NCBI GenBank assembly: GCA_963706425.1 | Contig: CAVPMN010000020.1 | Location: forward strand, 124,001 to 188,000 | Direction: 5' to 3' | Origin: CAVPMN01 sp963706425 | Lineage (GTDB): Bacteria > Actinomycetota > Acidimicrobiia > Acidimicrobiales > Acidimicrobilacustridaceae | Length of the DNA stretch: 64,000 bases | Part shown: positions 16,744 through 27,534 of the stretch, one piece after another | Numbering within the stretch: the stretch's first letter is position 1 | Layout of the letters: each line of letters opens with the position of its first letter | The notes under the pieces: model-generated | What the model was told of the DNA's origin: nothing | The model's input: only the letters and a program-made list of their open reading frames with translations | The model's database searches: none | Translations under genes and position numbers: made by a program

Positions 16744-19390
16744 TCAGTCAGTGGTTGTATCCGAATCGGCAGCACCACGGCCTTTGTTGAGGCCTGAGCG
16801 GTACCGGGACAGCATCTTTCGCACCTCTTCGGGCGAACGCTGGGTCTGGCCGGTCGAGCGGCTGGCGCTGCCGGCGGCCATGACGGCCCCGCTCGAGTCG
16901 GTGCCCCGCTTCTTCGGGGTGCGCTTCACCAGGCCGGCGGCGGTGAGCGGGTCGGGCTTGGCCGGGGCCTCGTCCTCTTCGTCCACCTCGGCCGAGAGGG
17001 TGTCGGCCGCCGCTGCGGGCTCACGCTCCGGCAGCGAGGGGAAGGTGCTGGGCTCAGGCGCCGGCGGCTCGACCGGCCCCGGAGCGAGCTCCTCGTCGAC
17101 CAGCGACTGCAGGCCACGGTCGAAGTCGTCACCTTCGGGCACCACCTCGTCGACCAGGTCGTCGAGCAGGTCGTCGGCGGACGAGGCGACCGGTTCGGGG
17201 GCGAACGCCACCGGCTCGGGCTCGGGCTCGACCACGGGCTCGTCGACCGGCGCGAAGGTCTCCTCGTCGACGGTGGCCTCGGCCACCACGATCTCCTCCA
17301 CCGGCGAGTCGGTGTCGTCGACCTCTTCGACCTCGGTGAAGGTCGCGACGGTGGTGACCTCGTCGACCACCGGCTCGGCCTCGAGCACGGAGGCCGACGG
17401 GCGACCGGTGAGCGGCTCGGCCGGCTCGGTGTCGGATCCCTCGAGATGCTCCTCGCCGGGGTAGGTCACCAGCTCCGTGGGCAGCGTGACCAGCGCGGTC
17501 ACTCCACCCGACGGCGACGCGGTGAGCTTCACCGAGATGCCGAAGCGCTGCGCCAGACGGCCGATGACGATGAAGCCGAGCGAGCGGGACAGGGCCAGGC
17601 CGACGAGCGGCGGGCGGGACAGCTGCACGTTGGCGTCGCCGAGCTGGTCGGCGCTCATGCCGATGCCCTGGTCGGACACCGAGATGATGTAGCCCTCGGG
17701 GCCGGCGCGATGGCCGACGATCTCGACCATGGTGTCGGGCGGCGAGAAGTGGGTGGCGTTCTCCATGAGCTCGGAGAGCAGGTGAGCGAGGTCGACCGCC
17801 ACGTTGCCGCCGACGGTTGCCTCATCGAGGGCCAGCAGCTGGATGCGGGCGAAGTCCTCGACCTCGCCGATGGCGACCCGGACGACGTCGGCCAGCGAGA
17901 CCGGGCGACCGCGTCGGCGTGGGGGCTCGGCGCCCGCGAGCACCAGCAGCGACTCTGCGTTGCGTCGCATGCGGGTGGCGAGGTGGTCGAGCTTGAAGAG
18001 GTTGTCGAGCTGGTCGGGGTCTTCCTCGTTCGCCTCGAGCTGATCGATGAACTCGATCTGGCGGTCGAGCAGCGTCTGGTTGCGGCGGGCCAGGTTGATG
18101 AAGATGTCGCCGATGCCCTTGCGGAGCAGTTGGGCCTGCTCCTCGGCCACCTCGACGGTCACCTGCTGGATCGAGTTGAACGCATCGGCGAGCTGGCCGA
18201 TCTCGTCCTTCGAGTTGATGTCGATGGGCGTGAGCGAGGCGCTGAGCGGCTCGTCGGCCTCTTCCGGGTTCCGCAGGCGCTCGACCAGGCCGGGCAGCTT
18301 GTCGGTCGACAGCGTGTAGGCGGCGCTGGTGAGCTTGCGCAGCGGCACCGTGGTGGCCCGGGCCACCAGGTAGGCGACCGCGCAGGGCGAGGGCGATGGC
18401 GATCACCGCACCGAGGATGTAGAGGCGAGCGGCGGCCTCGGCCGAGCTGGCCAGGTCGTTGGCGGTGTCGATGACGTTCTGGATGAAGCCCTGCTCGACG
18501 GCGAAGAGCGCCTCGTTCGCCGCCAGGCTCGATGCGATGACCTCGGACGCCGGCACGGTGATGACGTTGTTGTCCTGGCCTTGCTCGATGACGTCCTGCT
18601 TGTAGTCATCGAAGTCAAGGGCGGCTTCGGCGTCGCGCTTGACGAGCTTGTCGCTCGCTGATGCGAACTGGTCGAAGCTGTCGCTGGCCTGGGCCTCGTC
18701 GTTGCTGGCCGCCAGCGTGCGCTGGTAGGAGACGCAGCCGTCGTCTTCGACGGTGGCGCAAGGCAGGCCTTCCTGGTTGGTGAAGGCACCCTCGACCGCG
18801 GCGGCGCTCAGCAGAGCTCCCTCCTCGGCGCGGTAGTTCTTCACCCGTTCGAAGTTGGCGACCGTGTTGAGGCCCAGCAGCAGCTCGGCGTCGGACGCCT
18901 CCTGCACCAGGCGGGCGTTGATCGTGATCAGGTCGCCGGTGGTGTTCGAGAACTGGTCGACGGCACCGGACGGCACGGTCTGGAGCAGGTCGACGGAGTT
19001 GCGGTTGGTGTTGAGGCTGCGCAGGCGGATCTCGGCCTGCTCGATGGCGTCGCGCACCGCTTCGTTGTCGCGACCCGGCTGGATGTCGACGAGCGCCTTG
19101 TTGTACTGCTCGAGCGCCGTGTCGGTGACGCCGCGCTGGGCGTCGAGCTCGGAGCGGAACTGCTGGCCGTCGCTCGCCATGTACGACGCCGACCAGATCG
19201 ACTCACGTTCGAGCTGGTTGATCAGGTTCGAGTTCACCGAGACGAACTCGGTGAGCTGCTCGACCCTGGTGGCGTCGGCGGCCTCTGCCTGGCGTTGGGT
19301 CACACCGATCGTGGCGAGCACGACCAGCACGATCACCGGTGCGGCAAGGACCGTGACGAGTTTGGTGCCGACCTTCATGTTTCTCAGCAT
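16744..19390 (-). CDS. cvnA: Conservon sensor histidine kinase (CvnA), frame broken near 18382
   Basis: A membrane sensor of about 881 residues. Order: TM1 (about 8-28), an extracytoplasmic all-helical domain of some 290 residues with an NIT-like start (RQAEAADATRVEQL, NLINQLERES), TM2 (LYILGAVIAIALAL), HAMP (VPLRKLTSAAYTL), a helical linker with LDHLATRMRRNAESLLVLAG, and an ATPase domain (LLSELMENATHFSPP, VSDQGIGM, SPSGGVTALVTLP). A roughly 220-residue acidic, Pro-rich tail ends in RSPEEVRKMLSRYRSGLNKG. The frame shifts +1 at about 18382 inside TM2: the chain joins as ALAL then AVAYLVARAT. It is the first gene of a four-gene operon and divergent from the DUF4388 gene. Confidence 0.85.
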
Positions 19391-19585
19391 CAGAAGCCTC
19401 GGTGTCTCGGATCAACACTCTCTGCGGTCTTTCCGGTCGCCCCAGACAGGCCCCCGGGCCCCAGCGGAGCCTCGGCTGCGATCGCCTGGCCCGCCGGTAA
19501 CGACCTCCAATCGACAAGCTGGCCGGGTTCTTGAGCATCCGGGCCCCCGAATTCCCCACCCAGCGCGCAAGCTAGCGTCGCGCGG

Positions 19586-20296
19586 ATGAGCGCCCGTGGC
19601 CCGAATCTCGAAGGAACCCTGGCCGACCTGCCCTTGCCGGAGCTGTTGGCCCTCCTGACCAGCACGAACAAGTCCGGCACCATCGAGGTCCAGGGCTCTA
19701 CGGCCGGCATCATCGTCCTCGACCAGGGCCAGGTCACCGTGGCCGAGTCCGATGCCGGCCCCACCATCCGCCAGGCCCTCATCAACTCCGGGCTGATCAC
19801 CCCCGACGACTGGGAGAAGGCCGACGACGCCGCGCTGCGGGGCACTCCCCTCGTCGACACCTTCGCCGACATGGGCATCGACTCCACCGCGCTGCAGACC
19901 CTGCTCTACGACCAGACCGTGGGCGCGGTGTTCGAGCTCATGCTCCCGAGCAGCGACGCGTTCGGCTTCTTCGACGGGGCCTCCCACCCGGTCGGCAACC
20001 GCTACCGCTATCCGGTCGACCAGGTGATCGCCGACGCCGAGCAGCGGGTCGAGGTGTGGAAGGCCATCGCCGAGGCGGTGCCCTCCACTGCGTTGGTGAT
20101 GCGACCCCGCCGCACCGCACCTGAACCCGAGATCATCCTGCTCGCCGAGCAGTGGCAGGTGCTGGCCCTCCTCGACGGACGAGCCCCGATCGCCGATGTC
20201 ATCCGCAACCTCGGCATGAGCGCCTTCGACGTGTGCTCGGTGTTGCGCGACCTGCTCGAAGCCGAGCTGGTCGAGATCGTCGACGAGACATCTTGA
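19586..20296 (+). CDS. DUF4388 (PATAN-like) domain protein
   Basis: A 236-residue cytoplasmic protein. Residues 8-110 match the DUF4388/PATAN pattern: LEGTLADLPLPELLALLTSTNKSGTIEV and the VLDQGQVTVAESD turn, a module that often accompanies response-regulator and GTPase systems. The C-terminal third (VLALLDGRAPIADVIRNL, CSVLRDLLEAELVEIVD) looks like a small winged helix. It is divergent from the conservon sensor with a 195-base gap holding both promoters, and may modulate that pathway; this is inference from position and domain habit. The start is ATG 19586. Confidence 0.72.
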   Translation: MSARGPNLEGTLADLPLPELLALLTSTNKSGTIEVQGSTAGIIVLDQGQVTVAESDAGPTIRQALINSGLITPDDWEKADDAALRGTPLVDTFADMGIDSTALQTLLYDQTVGAVFELMLPSSDAFGFFDGASHPVGNRYRYPVDQVIADAEQRVEVWKAIAEAVPSTALVMRPRRTAPEPEIILLAEQWQVLALLDGRAPIADVIRNLGMSAFDVCSVLRDLLEAELVEIVDETS

Positions 20297-20486
20297 CCCT
20301 GTTCCCGCGCCCCGAGCGTCGAGGCAGGATGACGGCTGGCTGAGCCGCGGAGCGGAGGAATCCCGCGCCGCCGGGATCACGCTCGCTAAAGTGCGCGTCG
20401 TCCGGGTTTACCGGCACGTGTCGCATCGGGACTCGTGAGCAACAGCCGACTTCTACGCCCGATCGACTCCTAGGGAGGAGAACACC

Positions 20487-21191
20487 GTGAGCGATACCCC
20501 TCAAGGCTCTGACTGGTGGCAGGCCTCGGACGGCAAGTGGTACCCGCCGGAGCAGGCACCAGGCGGTGGTGCCTCCCCGAGCGGCGGAGGTGGCGGCGCC
20601 GTCACCCTCGACGTCGGAGCGGCCCTCAGCTACGGATGGAACAAGTTCATCCAGTACATCGGCCAGATCCTCATCATCTTCCTGGTGATCGTCGGCGTGC
20701 AGGTGGTGCTGAGCGTCATCGGCCAGACCGTCAACAACTTCTTCATCAGCCTGGTGTTCTCGGTGGCCTCATGGATCATCTCCATGATCCTGTCGGTCGG
20801 GCTCGTGCGGGCCGCACTCGCCATCACCGAGGGCCGAACGCCCGAACCGTCGATGCTGTTCTCCACCGACAACCTCGGTCCCTACATCATCGCCAGCATC
20901 CTCTACGGCCTCATGATGTTCGTCGGGTTGCTGGCGCTGTGCATCGGCGCTCTTGCCGTGATCTTCTTCTTCTGGTTCTTCGGCTTCTACATCGTCGACC
21001 AGAACCAGGGCCCCACCGAGGCGCTCGCCAGCAGCTTCAACCTGGTGAAGAACAACCTCGGCTCGGTGGCGCTGTTCATGCTCGTGGCGATCGTGCTGTC
21101 GGTGTGCACCTGCGGCCTGGCCTGGCCGATCCTGTTCATCGCCGGCGCCTACGTCTACAAGACGCTCAACGGTCAACCTGTCGCCGCCTGA
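20487..21191 (+). CDS. Multi-pass membrane protein with Trp-rich DUF2510-like N-terminus
   Basis: A 234-residue protein. The first 20 residues hold DWWQASDGKWYPPEQ, a tryptophan-rich motif seen at the N-terminus of many actinobacterial membrane proteins, followed by a Gly/Ser linker. Then come a DUF975-like region with about five membrane helices, amphipathic stretches (GWNKFIQYIGQI) and the cytoplasmic EALASSFNLVKNNLGS. The GTG start at 20487 is set by GGGAGGAG about 8 bases upstream. A strong GC hairpin follows at 21219. The function is unknown; such proteins are thought to sit in the envelope and present the W-rich tail to other factors. Confidence 0.65.
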   Translation: MSDTPQGSDWWQASDGKWYPPEQAPGGGASPSGGGGGAVTLDVGAALSYGWNKFIQYIGQILIIFLVIVGVQVVLSVIGQTVNNFFISLVFSVASWIISMILSVGLVRAALAITEGRTPEPSMLFSTDNLGPYIIASILYGLMMFVGLLALCIGALAVIFFFWFFGFYIVDQNQGPTEALASSFNLVKNNLGSVALFMLVAIVLSVCTCGLAWPILFIAGAYVYKTLNGQPVAA

Positions 21192-21218
21192 CGGCAACAA
21201 CCGAACCGAACTCGATGT

Positions 21219-21244
21219 GAGGGGCGGCCTACGGGCCGCCCCTC
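21219..21244 (+). terminator. Strong hairpin terminator
   Basis: GAGGGGCGGCC-TACG-GGCCGCCCCTC: an 11-bp perfect stem with a 4-base loop, 28 bases after the stop of the membrane protein gene and before the next start at 21281. No T-run follows, as is common in GC-rich actinobacteria. Confidence 0.65.
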
Positions 21245-21280
21245 GGCGTTCGTTCGCTCCGCTGTGACAGGCTGGCCGAC

Positions 21281-22645
21281 GTGCAAGCCCCCGAGACCCA
21301 CTACGCCCGCACCGGCGACCTGCGCTTGGCGTATCAGAAATGGGGAGACGGTCCCCCGTTGCTGATCGTTCCCGCGCTGGTCTCGAACGCCGAGATCTCG
21401 TGGGAGCACGAGCTGTACCGCCGGACCCTCGAGCATCTCGGGCGGCACATGACCTGCGTACATTTCGACAAGCGAGGCATCGGGCTCTCCGACCGCTTCG
21501 AGGCTGCCCCGACGCTCGAGCAGCGAAATGACGACATTCACGCTGTCCTCGATGCCGTCGGCTGGGATCGGGCCCACCTGGTCGGCGTGTCAGAAGGCGG
21601 CGTCATGTCACAGCTGTTCGCAGCCGACTTCCCCGAACGAGTCGATCGCCTCGTGCTGCTCAACACCTTCGTGTCGCCCCGCTACCGACCTCGCGTGCTC
21701 GACTACATCGAGGACGGCGACCCGCCCCTTCAGACGCCAGAGCAGCTCTACGAACGCTTTCTCCACGTCGTCGAGACCTGGTCGGAGGATCCGGGCTACA
21801 TGGTCGACTGGGAGATGCCGAGCCAGAGCGCCAACGAGTCATTCGTGCGCTGGATCGGCCGGCTGCAACGGCTCTCGTCCAGCCCGAAGGACTTCCACCG
21901 CCAGCTCGACAGCGTCTTCACCCTGGACGCCGGCGACGCGCCCGAGCGCATCAGCGCGCCCACCCTGGTCATGCACGTGAAGGGCGACGCCGTGCTGACG
22001 GTGGCGATGGGGCGGCTGCTTGCCGAGCTCATACCGCAAGCGCGCTACGTCGAGATCACGGGCGCCGACCACTTCTCATGGATCATGCCCAACTGGCGCG
22101 ACCAGTCCGACTGCATGATCGAGTTCCTCACCGGCAGCCCGGTCCCCCGCACCACCACCCGTCGCTTCGGCGCGGTGTTGTTCACCGACATCGTCGACTC
22201 CACCAAGCAGTCGAACGCGCTGGGCGACGCTGGTTGGCGCGGGATCCTCGACGGCCACGACCGCGTGGCCCGACGGCTCATCGACCACCATGGTGGACGC
22301 GTGGTGAAGAGCACCGGCGATGGGCTACTCGTTGTGTTCGACGCGCCCGGGTCAGGCGTCGACTGCGGCCTCGAGCTGACCGACGCGCTCAAGGAGATCG
22401 GGGTACAGATCCGGGCCGGCCTCCACTGCGGCGAGATCGAGGTCCATGACGACGGTGACATCTCCGGCATCGCCGTGAACCTGGCGGCTCGGGTCGAACA
22501 ACAGGCGGCCGATGGCGAGCTGTGGACCTCGTCGACCGTGCGCGACCTGATGCTCGGCGGCCCGGTGACGTTCTCCGATCAGGGCGAACATGAACTCAAA
22601 GGCATGGACGGGTCCTGGCGCCTCTTTGCGGCGAGCAGAGCCTGA
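21281..22645 (+). CDS. Alpha/beta hydrolase fused to class III nucleotide cyclase (LipJ/Rv1900c-like)
   Basis: A 454-residue fusion. Residues 1-285 are an alpha/beta hydrolase with a complete triad: Ser104 in GVSEGG, Asp236 in VKGDAV and His264 in TGADHFSW. Residues 295-454 are a class III cyclase. FTDIVDST and KSTGDG give both metal Asp residues and the substrate Lys; DISGIAVNLAARVE gives the substrate Asp, the ribose Asn and the transition-state Arg. All six canonical positions for an adenylate cyclase are present. The architecture is that of mycobacterial LipJ. There is no membrane segment. A hydrolase product or ligand may control cAMP formation; this is inference. It starts with GTG 21281. 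Confidence 0.85.
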   Translation: MQAPETHYARTGDLRLAYQKWGDGPPLLIVPALVSNAEISWEHELYRRTLEHLGRHMTCVHFDKRGIGLSDRFEAAPTLEQRNDDIHAVLDAVGWDRAHLVGVSEGGVMSQLFAADFPERVDRLVLLNTFVSPRYRPRVLDYIEDGDPPLQTPEQLYERFLHVVETWSEDPGYMVDWEMPSQSANESFVRWIGRLQRLSSSPKDFHRQLDSVFTLDAGDAPERISAPTLVMHVKGDAVLTVAMGRLLAELIPQARYVEITGADHFSWIMPNWRDQSDCMIEFLTGSPVPRTTTRRFGAVLFTDIVDSTKQSNALGDAGWRGILDGHDRVARRLIDHHGGRVVKSTGDGLLVVFDAPGSGVDCGLELTDALKEIGVQIRAGLHCGEIEVHDDGDISGIAVNLAARVEQQAADGELWTSSTVRDLMLGGPVTFSDQGEHELKGMDGSWRLFAASRA

Positions 22646-22703
22646 GCAAGTGAGCACCGCCACTTCTCAGCCCCGGCGCCCAGGCACGACGTAACCTCTC
22701 CGT

Positions 22704-25700
22704 GTGCAGGGCGACGGGGCGGGAACAGCGACGATCCTCTACACCGACGTCGTCGGCAGCACCGAGCTGCGGGTGCGCCTGGGCGACGTCGAGGCCGATC
22801 TGCTCCGCCGGCGACACGACGACGCCCTTCGCGCCGCGGTGTCGAAGCACGGCGGCACGGTCGTCAAGGGGCTCGGCGACGGCATCCTCGCCGCGTTCCG
22901 TGCGTCGGCCGAGGCGGCCACGGCGGCGCACGACATCCAGTGCGAGATCGATCGACTCAACCGCCAGGCTCGCGACGACCAGCGCATCGAGGTGCGCATC
23001 GGCATCAGCGCGGGCGACGTCTCGTGGGAGGACGGCGACTGCCACGGCACGCCCGTGGTCACCGCGGCCCGACTGTGCGATGCGGCCGAGGGCGGGCAGA
23101 TCCTCTGCGACGACCTGGTGCGGGGCCTGGTCCGCGGCCACACCGAGCTCAGTTTCTCGCTCGTGGGCGAGGTCGAGCTCAAAGGGCTGCCCGAGCCCGT
23201 CGTCACCTACGAGCTCCCCTGGTCACTAGCGGTGGCAGCCACCTCGGCGCTGCCTGCACCCCTGCGTCATCACGCGGGCGAGTTGCCCTTTGCCGCGCGC
23301 GACGAGGAGCGTGTTCGTCTGGGCGAAGCGTGGAAGCGCGCCCAGGTCGAGCGGGCCACCACGGTGCTACTCGCCGGCGAGCCCGGCATCGGCAAGACCC
23401 GCATCGCCTCGGAGGTGGCCCGACAGGCCCACGATGAGGGGGCCATCGTCGTGCTCGGCCGCTGCGACGAGCATCTCGCCGCCGCGCACGCCCCCTGGAC
23501 GGAGTTGCTGCGCCAGGTCGTCGCCGACGTCAGTGACGAGGTGATCATCGAGCACGTGGCCCGCCACGGCGGCGAGATCGCCCGGCTCGTGCCCGACCTG
23601 TCGCGCCGCGCTCCCGATGCACCGCCACCGACCCAATCCGATCCCGACACCGAGCGCCTGCTGCTCTTCGACGCAGTCGTACGTCTGCTCGAAGGAGCCG
23701 CCGCAGACGCTCCCCTGGTCGTCGTGCTCGATGATGCGCACTGGGCCGACGCCGGCAGCTTGCACCTGCTCCGCCATGTGGTCGGCCACATCGACCCCGA
23801 CACGCATCTGCTCCTGCTCGTGACCTACCGCGACACCGACGTCGACCGGGGCCACCCTCTGTCCGGTGCGCTCGCCGATCTCCACCGCGCCGCCGGCACT
23901 GAGCGCATCTCGCTGCGGGGCCTCGACGAGGCGGGCATGCGAGCCTTCCTCGAGGCGGCGGGCGGTCACCCCCTCGCCGACGAAGGCATCGTGCTCGCCC
24001 AACGATTGGCCGCGGAGACCGACGGCAACCCGTTCTTCGTCACCGAGGTGCTCCGTCACCTCGTCGAGACGGGCGCCATCGTGCAACACGACGGCCAATG
24101 GGTCGGCACCACCGACACCGGCCAGGCCGGGCTGCCCGAGGGCGTTCGGGACGTCGTCGGCCAGCGCCTTTCCCGACTGTCCACCGAGGCCAACGATCTC
24201 CTCCGCACGGCCGCGGTCGTCGGACGCGAGTTCACCGTCGACGTGGTGGCGGCCGTGAACGATGCCGACGAAGACCGGGCAGGCGACGCACTCGACGAGG
24301 CCGTCGCCGCCCGGTTGGTCGACGAGGTCGAAGGCAGTCCCGGACGACTCAGCTTCTCGCACGCACTGGTGCGCCAGACCCTGCTCGAGGAGCTCACGAC
24401 CAACAAGCGGTTGCGACTGCACCGTCGCATCGCCGAGCTGCTCGACGCCAAGCGCGGCACGCCGATCGAGCTGCTCGCCTATCACTACCTCGAGGCCGCC
24501 GTAGCCGGCGTGGCCGCCCGTGCCATCGAGTGCGCGTGCGAGGCGGCGCGAGGCGCGGTGAGCCGCATGGCCTGGGAGGACGCGCTCGATCTCTACGAAC
24601 GGGCCCTCGAGGTGGTCGACCTGCTCGACGAGGACGATCCGGGCACCCGAGCCGACATCCTCTCGCACATGGCCCACGCCCACCATGGCCTCGGCGAGAG
24701 CGATGCCGCCCGCACGCGGGCACTTTCAGCCGCCGGGTTGGCCCGAGGCGCCCATGACGGGGCGCGGCTGGCCGAGGCAGGTGTGGCCTACCAGGGTGAG
24801 CTCGGGGTCTGGGCCACACCCAGCGATCCGGTCGGCGTCGAGATCATGCGTGAGGGCCTCGCCTCGCTCGGCTCGGATCGGGGAGACGTGCGAGCGCGTG
24901 CGCAGGCGGCGTTGGCCCACGCGCTGCTCCTGTCCCCCGGCGGGGCCCTCGCCGAAGCCGACGCCGCCGTGGCCGCCGCGACGCAGGCCGGCGACGACCC
25001 CGTGCTCGCCGAGGCGCTGCTCGTGCGGGCTTGGGCCGTTCGGGGAGCCTTGCCGGTAGCTGACCGACTGCGGGCCGCCGAGGAGGCCTCCGCCTTCGCC
25101 GCCGCCCGCAACGATCGCCGTCTCGAGCTCTCGGCCAGCTACCAACTCGGCAATGCCCAGCTGCAGAGCGGAGACCTCGCCGGAGCGGCGGCGACTTTTG
25201 CCCGAGGGTCGGACTATCCGGGCGCGATGGAGGGGTGGAGCCTCGCCGACTTCGAGGCGTCGCTCGCCGTCGCGGAGGGCCGCTTCGCGGAAGCTGCCGT
25301 GCTCTCGGATCGGGCCCACGCCATCGGCGAGGCCCTCGGCGACACGAACGAGTTCATCCATGCCTTTCAGCACTGGACCCTCGCTCTGGCCGTCGGCGAT
25401 CTCGAGAAGGCGAAAGGCTGCCACGAGCGTGGCTCCCTCACCGTCGCCGGATCAATCCTCCCATCAGCCGCAGTCACCGCACTCGCTGTGGGCGACGAGG
25501 GCGCAGCCCGCGAACTGCTCGCGTCGTGGGTCGACGACATCCAGCCGCTGCTGCCCCAGATCATGCGCTACGTGATGCCGCATTACCTCTCGATCCTGGC
25601 CTTGCGGCTCGGCACCGTCGCCGGTCTCGACGACCTCATCGACTACACCGACCGATTCGCGGGCGAGCTCCTCGGCTCCGATGCAGGCCTCCTCGGCGCC

Positions 25701-25970
25701 GCCGACGCCGCCCGAGGGCGTTTTGCGGCCGTCCGCGGCGACCTCGACACCGCCGTCGCCCTGCTCGAGGCGGGCCACGCCCTGCATCAAGGTCTCGAAC
25801 TGCACCAGCTCGTCGTCGACAGCGGGCTCGACCTCGGTCGGGTCCTGCTCCGCCGCGACGGGCCTGGTGATCGAGAAGCTGCGCAGCTCGTCCTCGGCGA
25901 GACCGTGCGGACCGCCGACCGCTTGGGCATGGCCCCCGCCCTCGCCGAGGCGCGAGCACTGATCGCCTGA
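22704..25970 (+). CDS. Class III cyclase / AAA-like NTPase / TPR signalling protein
   Basis: 1088 residues. Residues 1-175 are a class III cyclase (ILYTDVVGSTELR, KGLGDGILAAF); the ribose-binding Asn position reads Thr in PVVTAARLC, so activity may be weak. Residues 195-560 are a STAND/AAA-type ATPase with Walker A GEPGIGKTR, Walker B LVVVLDDAHWAD and DGNPFFVTEVLRHL. The rest is a helical TPR-like repeat region (for example AVSRMAWEDALDLYERALEVV). No C-terminal LuxR helix-turn-helix is present, so it is not a LAL transcription regulator. It starts with GTG 22704, 58 bases after the hydrolase-cyclase gene. It is probably a switch in which nucleotide-dependent assembly sets cyclase output. Confidence 0.82.
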   Translation: MQGDGAGTATILYTDVVGSTELRVRLGDVEADLLRRRHDDALRAAVSKHGGTVVKGLGDGILAAFRASAEAATAAHDIQCEIDRLNRQARDDQRIEVRIGISAGDVSWEDGDCHGTPVVTAARLCDAAEGGQILCDDLVRGLVRGHTELSFSLVGEVELKGLPEPVVTYELPWSLAVAATSALPAPLRHHAGELPFAARDEERVRLGEAWKRAQVERATTVLLAGEPGIGKTRIASEVARQAHDEGAIVVLGRCDEHLAAAHAPWTELLRQVVADVSDEVIIEHVARHGGEIARLVPDLSRRAPDAPPPTQSDPDTERLLLFDAVVRLLEGAAADAPLVVVLDDAHWADAGSLHLLRHVVGHIDPDTHLLLLVTYRDTDVDRGHPLSGALADLHRAAGTERISLRGLDEAGMRAFLEAAGGHPLADEGIVLAQRLAAETDGNPFFVTEVLRHLVETGAIVQHDGQWVGTTDTGQAGLPEGVRDVVGQRLSRLSTEANDLLRTAAVVGREFTVDVVAAVNDADEDRAGDALDEAVAARLVDEVEGSPGRLSFSHALVRQTLLEELTTNKRLRLHRRIAELLDAKRGTPIELLAYHYLEAAVAGVAARAIECACEAARGAVSRMAWEDALDLYERALEVVDLLDEDDPGTRADILSHMAHAHHGLGESDAARTRALSAAGLARGAHDGARLAEAGVAYQGELGVWATPSDPVGVEIMREGLASLGSDRGDVRARAQAALAHALLLSPGGALAEADAAVAAATQAGDDPVLAEALLVRAWAVRGALPVADRLRAAEEASAFAAARNDRRLELSASYQLGNAQLQSGDLAGAAATFARGSDYPGAMEGWSLADFEASLAVAEGRFAEAAVLSDRAHAIGEALGDTNEFIHAFQHWTLALAVGDLEKAKGCHERGSLTVAGSILPSAAVTALAVGDEGAARELLASWVDDIQPLLPQIMRYVMPHYLSILALRLGTVAGLDDLIDYTDRFAGELLGSDAGLLGAADAARGRFAAVRGDLDTAVALLEAGHALHQGLELHQLVVDSGLDLGRVLLRRDGPGDREAAQLVLGETVRTADRLGMAPALAEARALIA

Positions 25971-26028
25971 TCGTCCCGCGCCGCGACCAACCCCAACGTT
26001 CTGGCAGCCGATCTGCACACCCTGGTGC

Positions 26029-26049
26029 GCGTTCCGGCGGCCGGAACGC
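26029..26049. terminator. Bidirectional hairpin between convergent genes
   Basis: GCGTTCCGG-CGG-CCGGAACGC: a 9-bp perfect stem with a 3-base loop, midway between the stop of the cyclase-TPR gene (25970) and the stop of gltD (26058). It can serve both strands. Confidence 0.6.
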
Positions 26050-26057
26050 CCTGAGGG

Positions 26058-27521
<1,464 letters not shown>

Positions 27522-27534
27522 GGCTCGCCGCCAG

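Noticed and set aside
19391..19585. Riboswitch in the gap between the sensor kinase and the DUF4388 gene
   Set aside because: Some GC-rich stems can be drawn, but I could not match any known riboswitch core.
22704..25970. LAL-type LuxR transcription regulator
   Set aside because: The ATPase and TPR parts fit, but the last 100 residues contain no helix-turn-helix and the N-terminus is a cyclase.
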